DNA from: an uncultured bacterium
GTDB taxonomy: Bacteria > Actinomycetota > Coriobacteriia > Coriobacteriales > Coriobacteriaceae
Direction: 5' to 3'
Length of the DNA: 6,242 nt
Assembly (NCBI GenBank): GCA_905215095.1
Contig: CAJMOL010000101.1
Coordinates: 1-6,242, forward strand
This document shows positions 1 through 5,637 of this stretch, one piece after another. Within the stretch, counting starts at the first letter, position 1. Every line of letters begins with the position of its first letter. The translations under genes and the position numbers were made by a program. The notes under the pieces are model-generated. The model ran no database searches. It had not been told where the DNA came from and saw only the letters and a program-made list of their open reading frames with translations.

Positions 1-534
1 TTGCCTCGTAACCTCACCTCCTTCGAATGATTTGATGACATCGCGGTAGTTATCCGGACGTTCGAGCGTCGGTCTCCCAAATCTCACACCCCGCAGACGC
101 GCCGACGCGATACCCTCCGCCTGGCGCTGCTTTATGTTTTCGCGCTCCACCTGAGCCACGTAGCTCAAAACCTGAAGCACTAGATCGGCAATAAAAGTCC
201 CCGTAATTCCATTGGGTTGTTCGCGTGTATCAAGCAATGGCATATCGAGCACCACGATGGCAACGTGTTTGTCCGTCGTTAGGCGACGCCATTCATCGAG
301 AACTTCACGGTAGTCGCGACCCAATCGATCGATACTCTTAATCACCAGAACGTCCCCTTCGCGCAGACGACGAAGAAGACGCCGGTACTGAGGACGCCTG
401 AAGTCCTTTCCGCTCGCTTTGTCAGCATAGATCAAATTCGTTTGGACCGGAAACCGCTCCAGCGCATCCAGTTGGCGATCCAGGTTCTGATCTGCTGACG
501 AAACTCGAGCATACCCATAGATTCTGTTTTTCAT
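1..534 (-). CDS. Serine recombinase, resolvase/invertase family (C-terminus off the left edge)
   Basis: A minus-strand frame is open from an ATG at 534 to the window edge, giving 178 codons with no stop. The protein starts MKNRIYGYARVSS, the classic resolvase N-terminus. By alignment with gamma-delta resolvase, S12 is the expected nucleophile and R10 an active-site arginine. Further family motifs are ASGKDFRRPQY (residues 40-50), IKSIDRLGRD (65-74, with R70 and R73 matching the catalytic arginines) and the long E-helix region around 120-145. GRP at 153-155 marks the linker before the DNA-binding helix-turn-helix, which mostly lies outside the window. Such enzymes cut and rejoin DNA at short sites through a phosphoserine intermediate (resolution, inversion or transposition). 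An AGGGG ribosome site sits 5 bases before the ATG. The gene is divergent from the AAA gene at 772, and parts of it are noticeably lower in GC than the uvrA-like gene (about 45% in 181-240 by hand count), which suggests transfer. The exact role (resolvase, invertase or IS607-like) cannot be decided without the C-terminus. Confidence 0.95.
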   Translation of the reverse strand, partial: MKNRIYGYARVSSADQNLDRQLDALERFPVQTNLIYADKASGKDFRRPQYRRLLRRLREGDVLVIKSIDRLGRDYREVLDEWRRLTTDKHVAIVVLDMPLLDTREQPNGITGTFIADLVLQVLSYVAQVERENIKQRQAEGIASARLRGVRFGRPTLERPDNYRDVIKSFEGGEVTRQ

Positions 535-612
535 GATTGCCCCTATCAGCCGCACGATGGCAGCTTCAGCTCATCTGAGAGCCCACTCACAATAGGGCGT
601 GCAAATTTCGCG

Positions 613-629
613 AATGGGTTGAACCCATT
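613..629. repeat. Perfect 17-bp odd palindrome in the divergent intergenic region
   Basis: AATGGGTTGAACCCATT has 8-bp arms around a single central G. It overlaps a second small palindrome, TTCGCGAA, at 607-614. It lies about 80 bases upstream of the recombinase start and 140 bases upstream of the AAA start, between divergent genes, where an operator or a recombinase binding subsite would be expected. With a 1-base loop it is a poor RNA hairpin, so a dimeric protein site fits better. The assignment is inference only. Confidence 0.45.
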
Positions 630-697
630 TTCGAGCTCCAACGTAAGCTATTCAAGCACCGCTTCGATAACGCACGACGCCAACCTTATGCTTTGAA

Positions 698-748
698 ATG
701 AAATTAATCGTTTTTAATTGAGATTAACTAGAATAAAATGAAATTAAC
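698..748 (+). repeat. Three direct repeats at exact 20-bp period upstream of the AAA gene
   Basis: ATGAAATTAAT (698-708), TTGAGATTAAC (718-728) and ATGAAATTAAC (738-748) are spaced exactly 20 bases apart, close to two helical turns, so all three would face the same side of the DNA. The block is AT-rich against a GC-rich background and ends 23 bases before the GTG start of the downstream ATPase. This is the arrangement expected of an operator bound cooperatively by a regulator or oligomer. Simple AT richness could create part of the similarity, but the identical spacing argues against chance. Confidence 0.6.
711..739 (+). promoter_or_regulatory. Weak candidate promoter for the plus-strand AAA gene
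   Basis: TAAAAT at 734-739 is a reasonable -10. TTTTTA at 711-716, 17 bases upstream, is a poor -35. TAGAAT at 729-734 is an alternative -10. The elements are interleaved with the three 20-bp-phased repeats, so a protein bound there would be expected to affect initiation. The precise start cannot be fixed from the sequence. Confidence 0.3.
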
Positions 749-771
749 CCGAGACGCTAAAGGAGGGCATT

Positions 772-1872
772 GTGGAATACCTCGAAAACCCGTTTACCCC
801 TAGCTTTGGCGAAGTTCCTGCCCATCTCGCTGGCAGACAACAGATTATTCGGGATTTGGACCGTGCCTTCTTGAGCCAGCGCAGGCGCCCAGAATTGACC
901 TCGATCTTCTCAGGCGCGCGTGGAACCGGTAAAACCGCTCTCATGTCGTCGCTCGCGACAAGGGCGGAATCCCACGGCTGGATTGCCGTAAAGACGACCG
1001 CGCTCCCGGGAATGCTTGAGGAAATCGAGTTCGGGGCGAAACGTGCTGCCGGCCATCTTATCGACCCGTCTAAGAACTTCGAAGTCACCGGCCTCGGAAT
1101 TGCACCGCTCGGCAGCATCGAGGTCAATCGCGTTCACGATGCCTCAACCTGGCGTTATCGCATGAGCGACATCATCGACCAGCTCAACGAAGCGGGCACC
1201 GGTCTGCTCGTCACGGTTGACGAGGTGGACCCGACACTCGACGAGATGATTCAGCTCGCAGCGACGTATCAGCACTTTGTGACCGATGGGAAACGCGTCG
1301 CCCTGCTCATGGCGGGACTTCCCAACAACGTCTCGACGTTGCTGAACCACAAGACGGTCTCGTTCCTTCGCCGCGCCCAACAGTATCATCTGGGTCGCAT
1401 TGCCGACTATGACGTGCGAGAGGCCTTGATTCGCACAATCCAGGAAAACGATCGCCTGGCAGATGCTGAGGGAATCGATAGAGCCGTTCGCTCGATCTCT
1501 GGTTTTCCCTTCCTATTGCAACTCGTAGGCTACCGTGCCTGGGATCTCACAAGCGATTCGAAGGAAATCTCGTCACGCGACTTTGACCTGGGAATCAAAA
1601 TCGCGCGCGACGAGATGGACGACCGAATCCTCGCGGCAACCTATCGGGAACTCACTGCAGAGGACAAGCGATTCCTCATCGCCATGCTCGATGACGAGGA
1701 AGAGTCCACCACCGCCGACCTTGTCGAGCGCCTTAAGCGTTCGCCGCAGCAGGTCTCCCGCTACCGACGCCGCATGATAGATGGCGGCATCATCGGGGAA
1801 CGAGGACGAGGGCTCGTCGCATTTGAATTGCCATTCTTCCGCGACTATCTCGCGGCTCAATGCGTGAAATAG
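772..1872 (+). CDS. AAA-type ATPase with C-terminal winged-helix-like region
   Basis: This 366-residue P-loop ATPase starts at GTG 772. The start is supported by a strong AAAGGAGG ribosome site at 759-766, 5 bases upstream. The N-terminus NPFTPSFG...LAGR leads into Walker A GARGTGKT (48-55). Walker B is LLVTVDEVD (145-153), a sensor-1-like strand is ALLMAGLPNN (177-186), and SFLRRAQQ (197-204) contains candidate arginine-finger residues. The lid-like segment GFPFLLQLVGYRAW (244-257) follows. Residues about 291-356 look like a winged helix: an acidic DDEEE stretch, a helix pair ending SPQQVSRYRRRMIDGGII, then a GRGLVAFELP wing. Orc1/Cdc6-like and STAND-like ATPases have a similar layout, which suggests ATP-dependent DNA binding or signalling, but the specific function is unknown. 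It is a clear paralogue of the minus-strand ATPase at 4419-5537, sharing FLRRAQQ, a G-x-P-x-x-x-QLVGY motif and the C-terminal region. No membrane segment or signal peptide is visible. Confidence 0.88.
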   Translation: MEYLENPFTPSFGEVPAHLAGRQQIIRDLDRAFLSQRRRPELTSIFSGARGTGKTALMSSLATRAESHGWIAVKTTALPGMLEEIEFGAKRAAGHLIDPSKNFEVTGLGIAPLGSIEVNRVHDASTWRYRMSDIIDQLNEAGTGLLVTVDEVDPTLDEMIQLAATYQHFVTDGKRVALLMAGLPNNVSTLLNHKTVSFLRRAQQYHLGRIADYDVREALIRTIQENDRLADAEGIDRAVRSISGFPFLLQLVGYRAWDLTSDSKEISSRDFDLGIKIARDEMDDRILAATYRELTAEDKRFLIAMLDDEEESTTADLVERLKRSPQQVSRYRRRMIDGGIIGERGRGLVAFELPFFRDYLAAQCVK

Positions 1873-1876
1873 GCAT

Positions 1877-1911
1877 CAATGAGGCAAAGAGGCTGTCCCT
1901 TTGCCTCATTG
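1877..1911. terminator. Hairpin between convergent genes; possible bidirectional terminator or REP-like palindrome
   Basis: A perfect 13-bp stem pairs 1877-1889 with 1899-1911 around a 9-base loop. It fills nearly all of the 40 bases between the stop codons of the plus-strand AAA gene (1872) and the minus-strand uvrA-like gene (1913). No T-tract follows on either strand, so classical intrinsic termination is not assured. On the minus strand the core reads CAAAGGGACAG followed by CCTCTTTG. The same CAAAGGGACAG core occurs in the hairpin at 5605-5637, with different but self-complementary outer arms, so the two belong to one repeat family. Confidence 0.7.
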
Positions 1912-1912
1912 T

Positions 1913-2956
1913 CTATAGGTAGCGTCCGGTAATGCTCTTGGAGCAGACCGCGATATCCGCCGGCGTGCCGGCGCAGACGATTTGCCCACCGGCGTCGCCA
2001 CCGCCTGGGCCCATGTCAATCACATAGTCGGCGTTACGGATAAGGTCGAGGTCGTGCTCAATCACAATCACCGTGGCGCCCTTGGCAACGAGGCCATCAA
2101 ACACGCTCAGCAACACCTGAACATCGAGCGGATGTAGTCCGATCGTGGGCTCGTCGAACACAAATACGGCATCGTCCTGCACACGACCCATCTCGCTCGC
2201 GAGCTTAAGGCGCTGCGCCTCACCGCCCGAAAGCGCCGGTGTGGGCTCACCGAGCGTGAGATAGCCCAAACCCAGGTCGTGCAAGGTCTGCAAGCGCGTC
2301 TGAACCTTCTTGAGTCCCACCGTGGCGTCAAGGGCCTCGTCCACACTCATGTCCATGAGCTGCGGCAACGTAAGCAGACTGCCGTCCTTGCCCTCGCGAT
2401 GGATATGCGAGGCGGCCTCGGCGTAGCGCGAACCACGGCATGCCGGGCAGACGATCTCGACGTCGGGCAAAAACTGCACGTCGAGCGAAATCGAGCCCGT
2501 GCCGTCGCACGTAGGGCAGCGCAACGCGCCGGTGTTATAGCTAAAGGCACCCGCCTTGTAGCCAGCTGCCTTGGCCTCGGGCGTACGGGCAAAGGCACGA
2601 CGCAGCTCGTCATGGATGTCGGCATAAGTCGCCACCGTCGAGCGCACGTTGGCGCCGATGGGCGCGGCGTCAATCAGGTTGGCACGGGCGATACCCTCGG
2701 CGTCGACCCAACGCACATGTATTGGCAGGCGCTCACTGGCTGCCTGCGCCTTGAGTGCCGGGATGAGCGTCTCAAGCACCAACGTCGTCTTACCCGAACC
2801 CGAAACACCCGTCACCGCGACGAGACGGCCACGCGGGATATCGACTTCGAGCGGCTTGACGGTATGGATGGCATCGGTTGCCATGCGGATATGCCCCTGG
2901 TCGAACATTTCGTCGTCAATCACCTGCGGACGCAAGCGCTTGGACTCTGCGCACAA
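1913..2956 (-). CDS. uvrA: UvrA-like protein, C-terminal half (ABC module II), up to 347 residues
   Basis: This is the second ABC module of the same UvrA-like protein, in the same frame as the first half, beginning after the amber codon. Counting from TTG 2956, the first possible initiator after the stop, it has Walker A GVSGSGKT (50-57), zinc cysteines CPTC (147-150) and CPAC (170-173), signature LSGGEAQRLKLASE (242-255), Walker B VFVFDEP (264-270) and switch histidine H301 in EHD. The end GRYL is typical of the family. All ATPase residues are intact, so there is no sign of decay beyond the single stop. Separate translation would need reinitiation at TTG 2956 or at the ATG giving residue 17, which is preceded by a weak AGGTGA about 11 bases upstream. 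Twelve sense codons between the stop and TTG (VEQSQGSRIAPF) read as family sequence, showing that TTG is not the original start. Confidence 0.82.
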   Translation of the reverse strand: MCAESKRLRPQVIDDEMFDQGHIRMATDAIHTVKPLEVDIPRGRLVAVTGVSGSGKTTLVLETLIPALKAQAASERLPIHVRWVDAEGIARANLIDAAPIGANVRSTVATYADIHDELRRAFARTPEAKAAGYKAGAFSYNTGALRCPTCDGTGSISLDVQFLPDVEIVCPACRGSRYAEAASHIHREGKDGSLLTLPQLMDMSVDEALDATVGLKKVQTRLQTLHDLGLGYLTLGEPTPALSGGEAQRLKLASEMGRVQDDAVFVFDEPTIGLHPLDVQVLLSVFDGLVAKGATVIVIEHDLDLIRNADYVIDMGPGGGDAGGQIVCAGTPADIAVCSKSITGRYL

Positions 2957-2992
2957 AAACGGGGCGATGCGGCTGCCCTGCGATTGTTCGAC

Positions 2993-2995
2993 CTA
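2993..2995 (-). other. In-frame amber (TAG) in the linker between the two ABC modules
   Basis: The stop of the N-terminal half and the frame of the C-terminal half coincide: 2995 to 1913 is a whole number of codons. The codon context on the coding strand is GAC TAG GTC GAA. It lacks the CAATTA-type downstream context known to favour readthrough. A change from CAG (C to T) or GAG (G to T) would create it in one step. Confidence 0.85.
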
Positions 2996-4426
2996 GTCCA
3001 CCGTACCAGCGGCAATCACATTACCGCCGCCCGCTCCGGCAACGGGGCCCATCTCGACCAGATAATCAGCCTCCGCCAGCACGCGCGTGTCGTGGTCGAC
3101 AACGACCACGGTGTTGCCGTCGCCCACCAGATCGCGCATCACGCCTACCAAACCGTCGACATTGGCAGGATGCAAGCCGATCGAGGGCTCGTCCAGCACA
3201 TAAAGCACGCCCGTCGATCGGTTGCGCACCACGCGAGCAAGCTGTACGCGCTGGCGCTCACCCGTGGAGAGCGTGGCACCGGCGCGGTCGAGTGAAAGGT
3301 AATCGAGACCCAGGTCGACCAGACGACGGGCCGTGCTCAAAAATGAATCGCAGATATCCGCTGCCATGGGCTGCATCTCGGCCGGCAAGGACATAGGCAC
3401 CCCACGCACCCACTCAATCGCCTCGCCAAGCGTCATGGCCGCCGCCTGTGACAGATTGATACCGCGCACCTGGGGCTGGCGCGCAGCCTCGGAGAGACGC
3501 GTGCCGCCGCAATCGCGGCATGCTCCCTCGCGCAAAAAGCGCGCAACGCGTTTTAAGCCCTTATCGTCCTTGACCTTGGCGAGCGCATTCTCGACGGTAT
3601 AGACGGCGTTGTAATAGGTGAAGTCGAGCGGCGTGGCACCCTCGCCGTTTTTGGGAACGTAAAGAATGTGCTTCTTAACCGCCGGGCCGTGGAACACGAT
3701 GTCGCGCTCTTGAGGCGTGAGCTGGTTAAACGGCACGTCGGTGCGTACGCCCATCTCACCTGCCACCTGCTTCATCAGATCCCACATGAGCGTACCCCAG
3801 GGAAGCACTGCGCCCTCGTTGATGGTCTTTGACTCGTCGGGCACCAGGCTCGCCCCGTCCACCTCGCGCATGACACCGGTGCCGCCGCAGGTAGGGCACG
3901 CACCACCGCTATTGAAAGCCAAATCCTCGGCACTCGGCGCGTAGAACTCGCGGCCGCATGTCGGACACGTGAGCGACAGGCCTGCGGCCACGTTAAGGCT
4001 CGGCTCCAAACGCGCCCCGCAATGCGGGCATACGTGATGGGCGCAACGGCTAAAGAGCAGACGCAGGCTATTGTTGAGCTCGGTCATGGTGCCAAAGGTA
4101 GAACGCACGCTCGGCACGCTGGGGCGCTGATGCAATGCGAGCGCCGCCGGCACGTGCAGCACCTCGTCCACCTGGGCATGTTCGGCCTGCGTTAGACGAC
4201 GGCGGGTATAGGTGCTTAGCGCCTCCAGGTAGCGACGCGAGCCCTCGGCATAAAGAACCCCCAGCGCCAGCGAACTCTTGCCCGAACCCGACACGCCGGC
4301 AATACCCACGAGCTTTCCCAGCGGAATATCGATATCGATGTCCTTGAGGTTATGTACACGCGCGCCACGCACCTCGATAGCCCGCGGGCTCATCTTCTGT
4401 TCCATCACCTTTATCACCCTACTCAT
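2993..4426 (-). CDS. uvrA: UvrA-like protein, N-terminal half (ABC module I), 477 residues
   Basis: The first ABC module of a UvrA-family ATPase is complete. Walker A is GVSGSGKS (44-51), followed by YAEGSRRYLEALSTYTRR as in UvrA. The signature is LSTGERQRVQLARVV (386-400), Walker B VLYVLDEP (407-414), and the switch histidine lies in DHD (444-446). Cysteine pairs at 133/136, 154/157, 177/180 and 303/306 would form zinc modules. Canonical UvrA has a UvrB-binding domain of more than 100 residues between RLLFSR and the CPTC...GGACPTC region. Here only about 50 residues separate them, so the UvrB contact is essentially absent, as described for Deinococcus UvrA2. This argues against a role in standard UvrABC repair. 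The first ATG overlaps the end of the upstream AAA gene by 8 bases, implying translational coupling. ATG at residue 8 is an alternative start, since neither has a clear ribosome site. It ends at TAG 2995-2993, just after the nucleotide-binding core. Confidence 0.88.
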   Translation of the reverse strand: MSRVIKVMEQKMSPRAIEVRGARVHNLKDIDIDIPLGKLVGIAGVSGSGKSSLALGVLYAEGSRRYLEALSTYTRRRLTQAEHAQVDEVLHVPAALALHQRPSVPSVRSTFGTMTELNNSLRLLFSRCAHHVCPHCGARLEPSLNVAAGLSLTCPTCGREFYAPSAEDLAFNSGGACPTCGGTGVMREVDGASLVPDESKTINEGAVLPWGTLMWDLMKQVAGEMGVRTDVPFNQLTPQERDIVFHGPAVKKHILYVPKNGEGATPLDFTYYNAVYTVENALAKVKDDKGLKRVARFLREGACRDCGGTRLSEAARQPQVRGINLSQAAAMTLGEAIEWVRGVPMSLPAEMQPMAADICDSFLSTARRLVDLGLDYLSLDRAGATLSTGERQRVQLARVVRNRSTGVLYVLDEPSIGLHPANVDGLVGVMRDLVGDGNTVVVVDHDTRVLAEADYLVEMGPVAGAGGGNVIAAGTVD

Positions 4427-5537
4427 GCCATAAAATGCGATCTCGAATGTACGCGCCCAGCATGGGCACGGTAAACCGGACGAGGCCGTATCCGGCAGCC
4501 TCGATGACTCGCTCGCGAATCAAGCTTGCGCGATATTTACTCGCCCAGCTCTGGGTGCGATCGCAACGCTCAATGATATCCGCCATGCGCGTCGGCTTAC
4601 CCTCGTCAGCAGCCATGGCCTCGATAAAGAGGCGTTGCGGACTGCGCAACCCGTAATACAGGGGCGCGTCGACCGCTTCATAGAACTCGGAGACGGCATC
4701 GGCGTAGCCAGCCTCGACATCGCACACTTCAATGACCTGCGAGTCACGCCGAACGGCAGACCGCCACATGTAATATCCCACCAGCTGAACCATATAGGGA
4801 TGCCCCATGCTCTTGCGCGCCGCAAGGTCCGCCGTCTCCGCGTCAACGTAAAGACCAGCGTTTTTGACCGTCTGGATATATGAATCGCGCACCTCGGGCA
4901 AAGAAATCGCCCCCAGCGTACGCTGCTGGGCACGCCGCAAAAACGTCACGCTCGGCTCTTCGAGCAGATCGTCAACCATACTGGGTAAGCCGGCAAACAC
5001 CAGCGCAAGACCACGCTGGTCGCTATCGGGCAAGCCCGTGGCATCCTGGTCTCCGAGCACCTGCTGATAGAGAACGGCAAGAGCCGCCAGTTCCTCGATA
5101 GACGCCGATTGCGCCTCGTCAATCGCAAACAGTATGCCCTTGCCTGGACCGAGCCTCTTGAGGCGCTCGTTGACCAGCCCTCGCAACGTCTCGCCCTTTG
5201 CTCGCGCCGCCTCGACCGACATCCGACCAAACGACGGACCGAACTCCATTGACGTCACAACGGGTTTATTCGAGCGAAGCGCATCGGCCAAGCGGTCGCA
5301 TAAGCCAAGCGACGCGGAATCGGAGACAACCGCCCATCCGCGCTCGCTGGCTAGACGTTGCAGCTCCCGCAGGAGAACCGTCTTGCCGCAGCCGCGATTT
5401 CCCGTAATGAGCATGAGCCTGCCCGGCGCTCCAGCGCCGTTGTCGAGTCCTTCCTCAAAATCTTCGATGACCGACTCGCGGCCGATGAGTATCGGGGGCC
5501 GCTTGCCGGCAGTGGGCTTAAAGGGATTTGGATTCAT
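4419..5537 (-). CDS. AAA-type ATPase with C-terminal winged-helix-like region, coupled to the uvrA-like gene
   Basis: This 372-residue P-loop ATPase starts at ATG 5537, with GAGGAG at 5549-5544 as ribosome site 6 bases upstream. The N-terminus NPFKPTAG...LIGRESVI matches that of the plus-strand paralogue. Walker A is GNRGCGKT (46-53), Walker B GILFAIDEAQ (134-143), and a sensor-1-like strand LVFAGLPS lies at 179-186. TFLRRAQQ (198-205) and GHPYMVQLVGYYMW (245-258) follow. The C-terminal region (about 295-360) resembles a winged helix: a helix with QSWASKYRASLI, then AGYGLVRFTVP as the wing. Family knowledge suggests ATP-dependent DNA binding or sensing; the actual substrate is unknown. Its TAG overlaps the ATG of the uvrA-like gene, so the two are very likely one operon with coupled translation. 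Three 10-bp repeats across its promoter hint at autoregulation. A small insertion around residues 162-174 is not shared with the paralogue. Confidence 0.88.
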   Translation of the reverse strand: MNPNPFKPTAGKRPPILIGRESVIEDFEEGLDNGAGAPGRLMLITGNRGCGKTVLLRELQRLASERGWAVVSDSASLGLCDRLADALRSNKPVVTSMEFGPSFGRMSVEAARAKGETLRGLVNERLKRLGPGKGILFAIDEAQSASIEELAALAVLYQQVLGDQDATGLPDSDQRGLALVFAGLPSMVDDLLEEPSVTFLRRAQQRTLGAISLPEVRDSYIQTVKNAGLYVDAETADLAARKSMGHPYMVQLVGYYMWRSAVRRDSQVIEVCDVEAGYADAVSEFYEAVDAPLYYGLRSPQRLFIEAMAADEGKPTRMADIIERCDRTQSWASKYRASLIRERVIEAAGYGLVRFTVPMLGAYIRDRILWHE

Positions 5538-5570
5538 GTCGGACTCCTCGGATTGGCAAACCCTGGTAAT

Positions 5571-5600
5571 AGTTATACCAACTTATACCGAGTTATACCA
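5571..5600 (-). repeat. Three tandem 10-bp repeats in the promoter of the minus-strand AAA gene
   Basis: Plus-strand units are AGTTATACCA (5571-5580), ACTTATACCG (5581-5590) and AGTTATACCA (5591-5600). The outer two are identical and the middle one differs at two positions. In gene direction each reads GGTATAA, repeated once per helical turn. A further inverted half, TGGTAAT at 5564-5570, makes TGGTA/TACCA arms with the first unit. Placement 34 bases upstream of the ATG, across predicted promoter elements, suggests an operator. Confidence 0.7.
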
Positions 5601-5601
5601 A
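5572..5601 (-). promoter_or_regulatory. Candidate promoter of the AAA/uvrA-like operon
   Basis: On the minus strand TTGGTA (5601-5596) and TATAAC (5577-5572) are separated by 18 bases and lie 35-64 bases upstream of the ATG at 5537. Initiation would fall near 5565, giving a leader of about 28 bases. Both elements are parts of the tandem 10-bp repeats, so a protein bound to the repeats would block or reposition RNA polymerase. Because the repeats carry several TATAA copies, the exact pair in use is uncertain. Confidence 0.45.
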
Positions 5602-5604
5602 TAG

Positions 5605-5637
5605 CATGTGACAAAGGAACTGTCCCTTTGTCACATG
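5605..5637. terminator. Hairpin overlapping the end of the translation GTPase gene; same family as 1877-1911
   Basis: A perfect 13-bp stem pairs 5605-5617 with 5625-5637 around a 7-base loop. Read on the minus strand it has the core CAAAGGGACAG then TTCCTTTG, shared with the other hairpin, while the outer arms (CATGTGA/TCACATG) differ. It contains the stop codon and the last two sense codons of the minus-strand translation GTPase gene. No T-tract follows on the minus strand, so it is either a non-canonical terminator or a REP-like palindromic repeat. Confidence 0.7.

Larger units (their letters stand above)
1913..4426 (-). pseudogene. uvrA: UvrA2/DrrC-like double ABC ATPase gene interrupted by one in-frame amber codon
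   Basis: Reading through the TAG at 2995-2993, one continuous 837-residue frame runs from ATG 4426 to TAG 1913. It has both ABC modules in the usual UvrA order and no frameshift or deletion. Family members of the UvrA2/DrrC kind are single polypeptides of about this size, so the ancestral gene was very probably uninterrupted. Comparing the two module ends shows the lesion is a simple substitution. Module I ends GTVD-stop-VEQSQGSRIAPFL and module II ends GTPADIAVCSKSITGRYL, both 18 positions long. The amber occupies the place of D in module II, a place where GAG or CAG is an easy precursor. The protein would be a cytoplasmic DNA-binding ATPase. Whether the locus is dead, makes two separate halves, or is suppressed cannot be told from the sequence. 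An assembly or sequencing error is also possible. Confidence 0.7.

Noticed and set aside
539..598. Inverted pair GCCCCTAT / ATAGGGC as a possible element end
   Set aside because: Only 7 matching bases, with arms about 45 bases apart; this is expected by chance and no flanking duplication is visible.
1573..1860. Minus-strand open frame opposite the end of the plus-strand AAA gene
   Set aside because: It is a shadow of the winged-helix-like coding region, which is recognisable on the plus strand and shared with the paralogue.
2956..2995. A frameshift between the two uvrA-like halves
   Set aside because: Codon counting shows that both halves are in the same frame; the only lesion is the TAG, and the 12 codons after it read as normal family sequence.
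2279..3295. Long plus-strand open frame (338 codons) antisense to the uvrA-like gene
   Set aside because: It mirrors the coding strand of a clearly recognisable ABC protein, has a composition rich in Arg, His and Ala typical of GC-rich shadow frames, and shows no family motif; it also spans the region on both sides of the amber codon.
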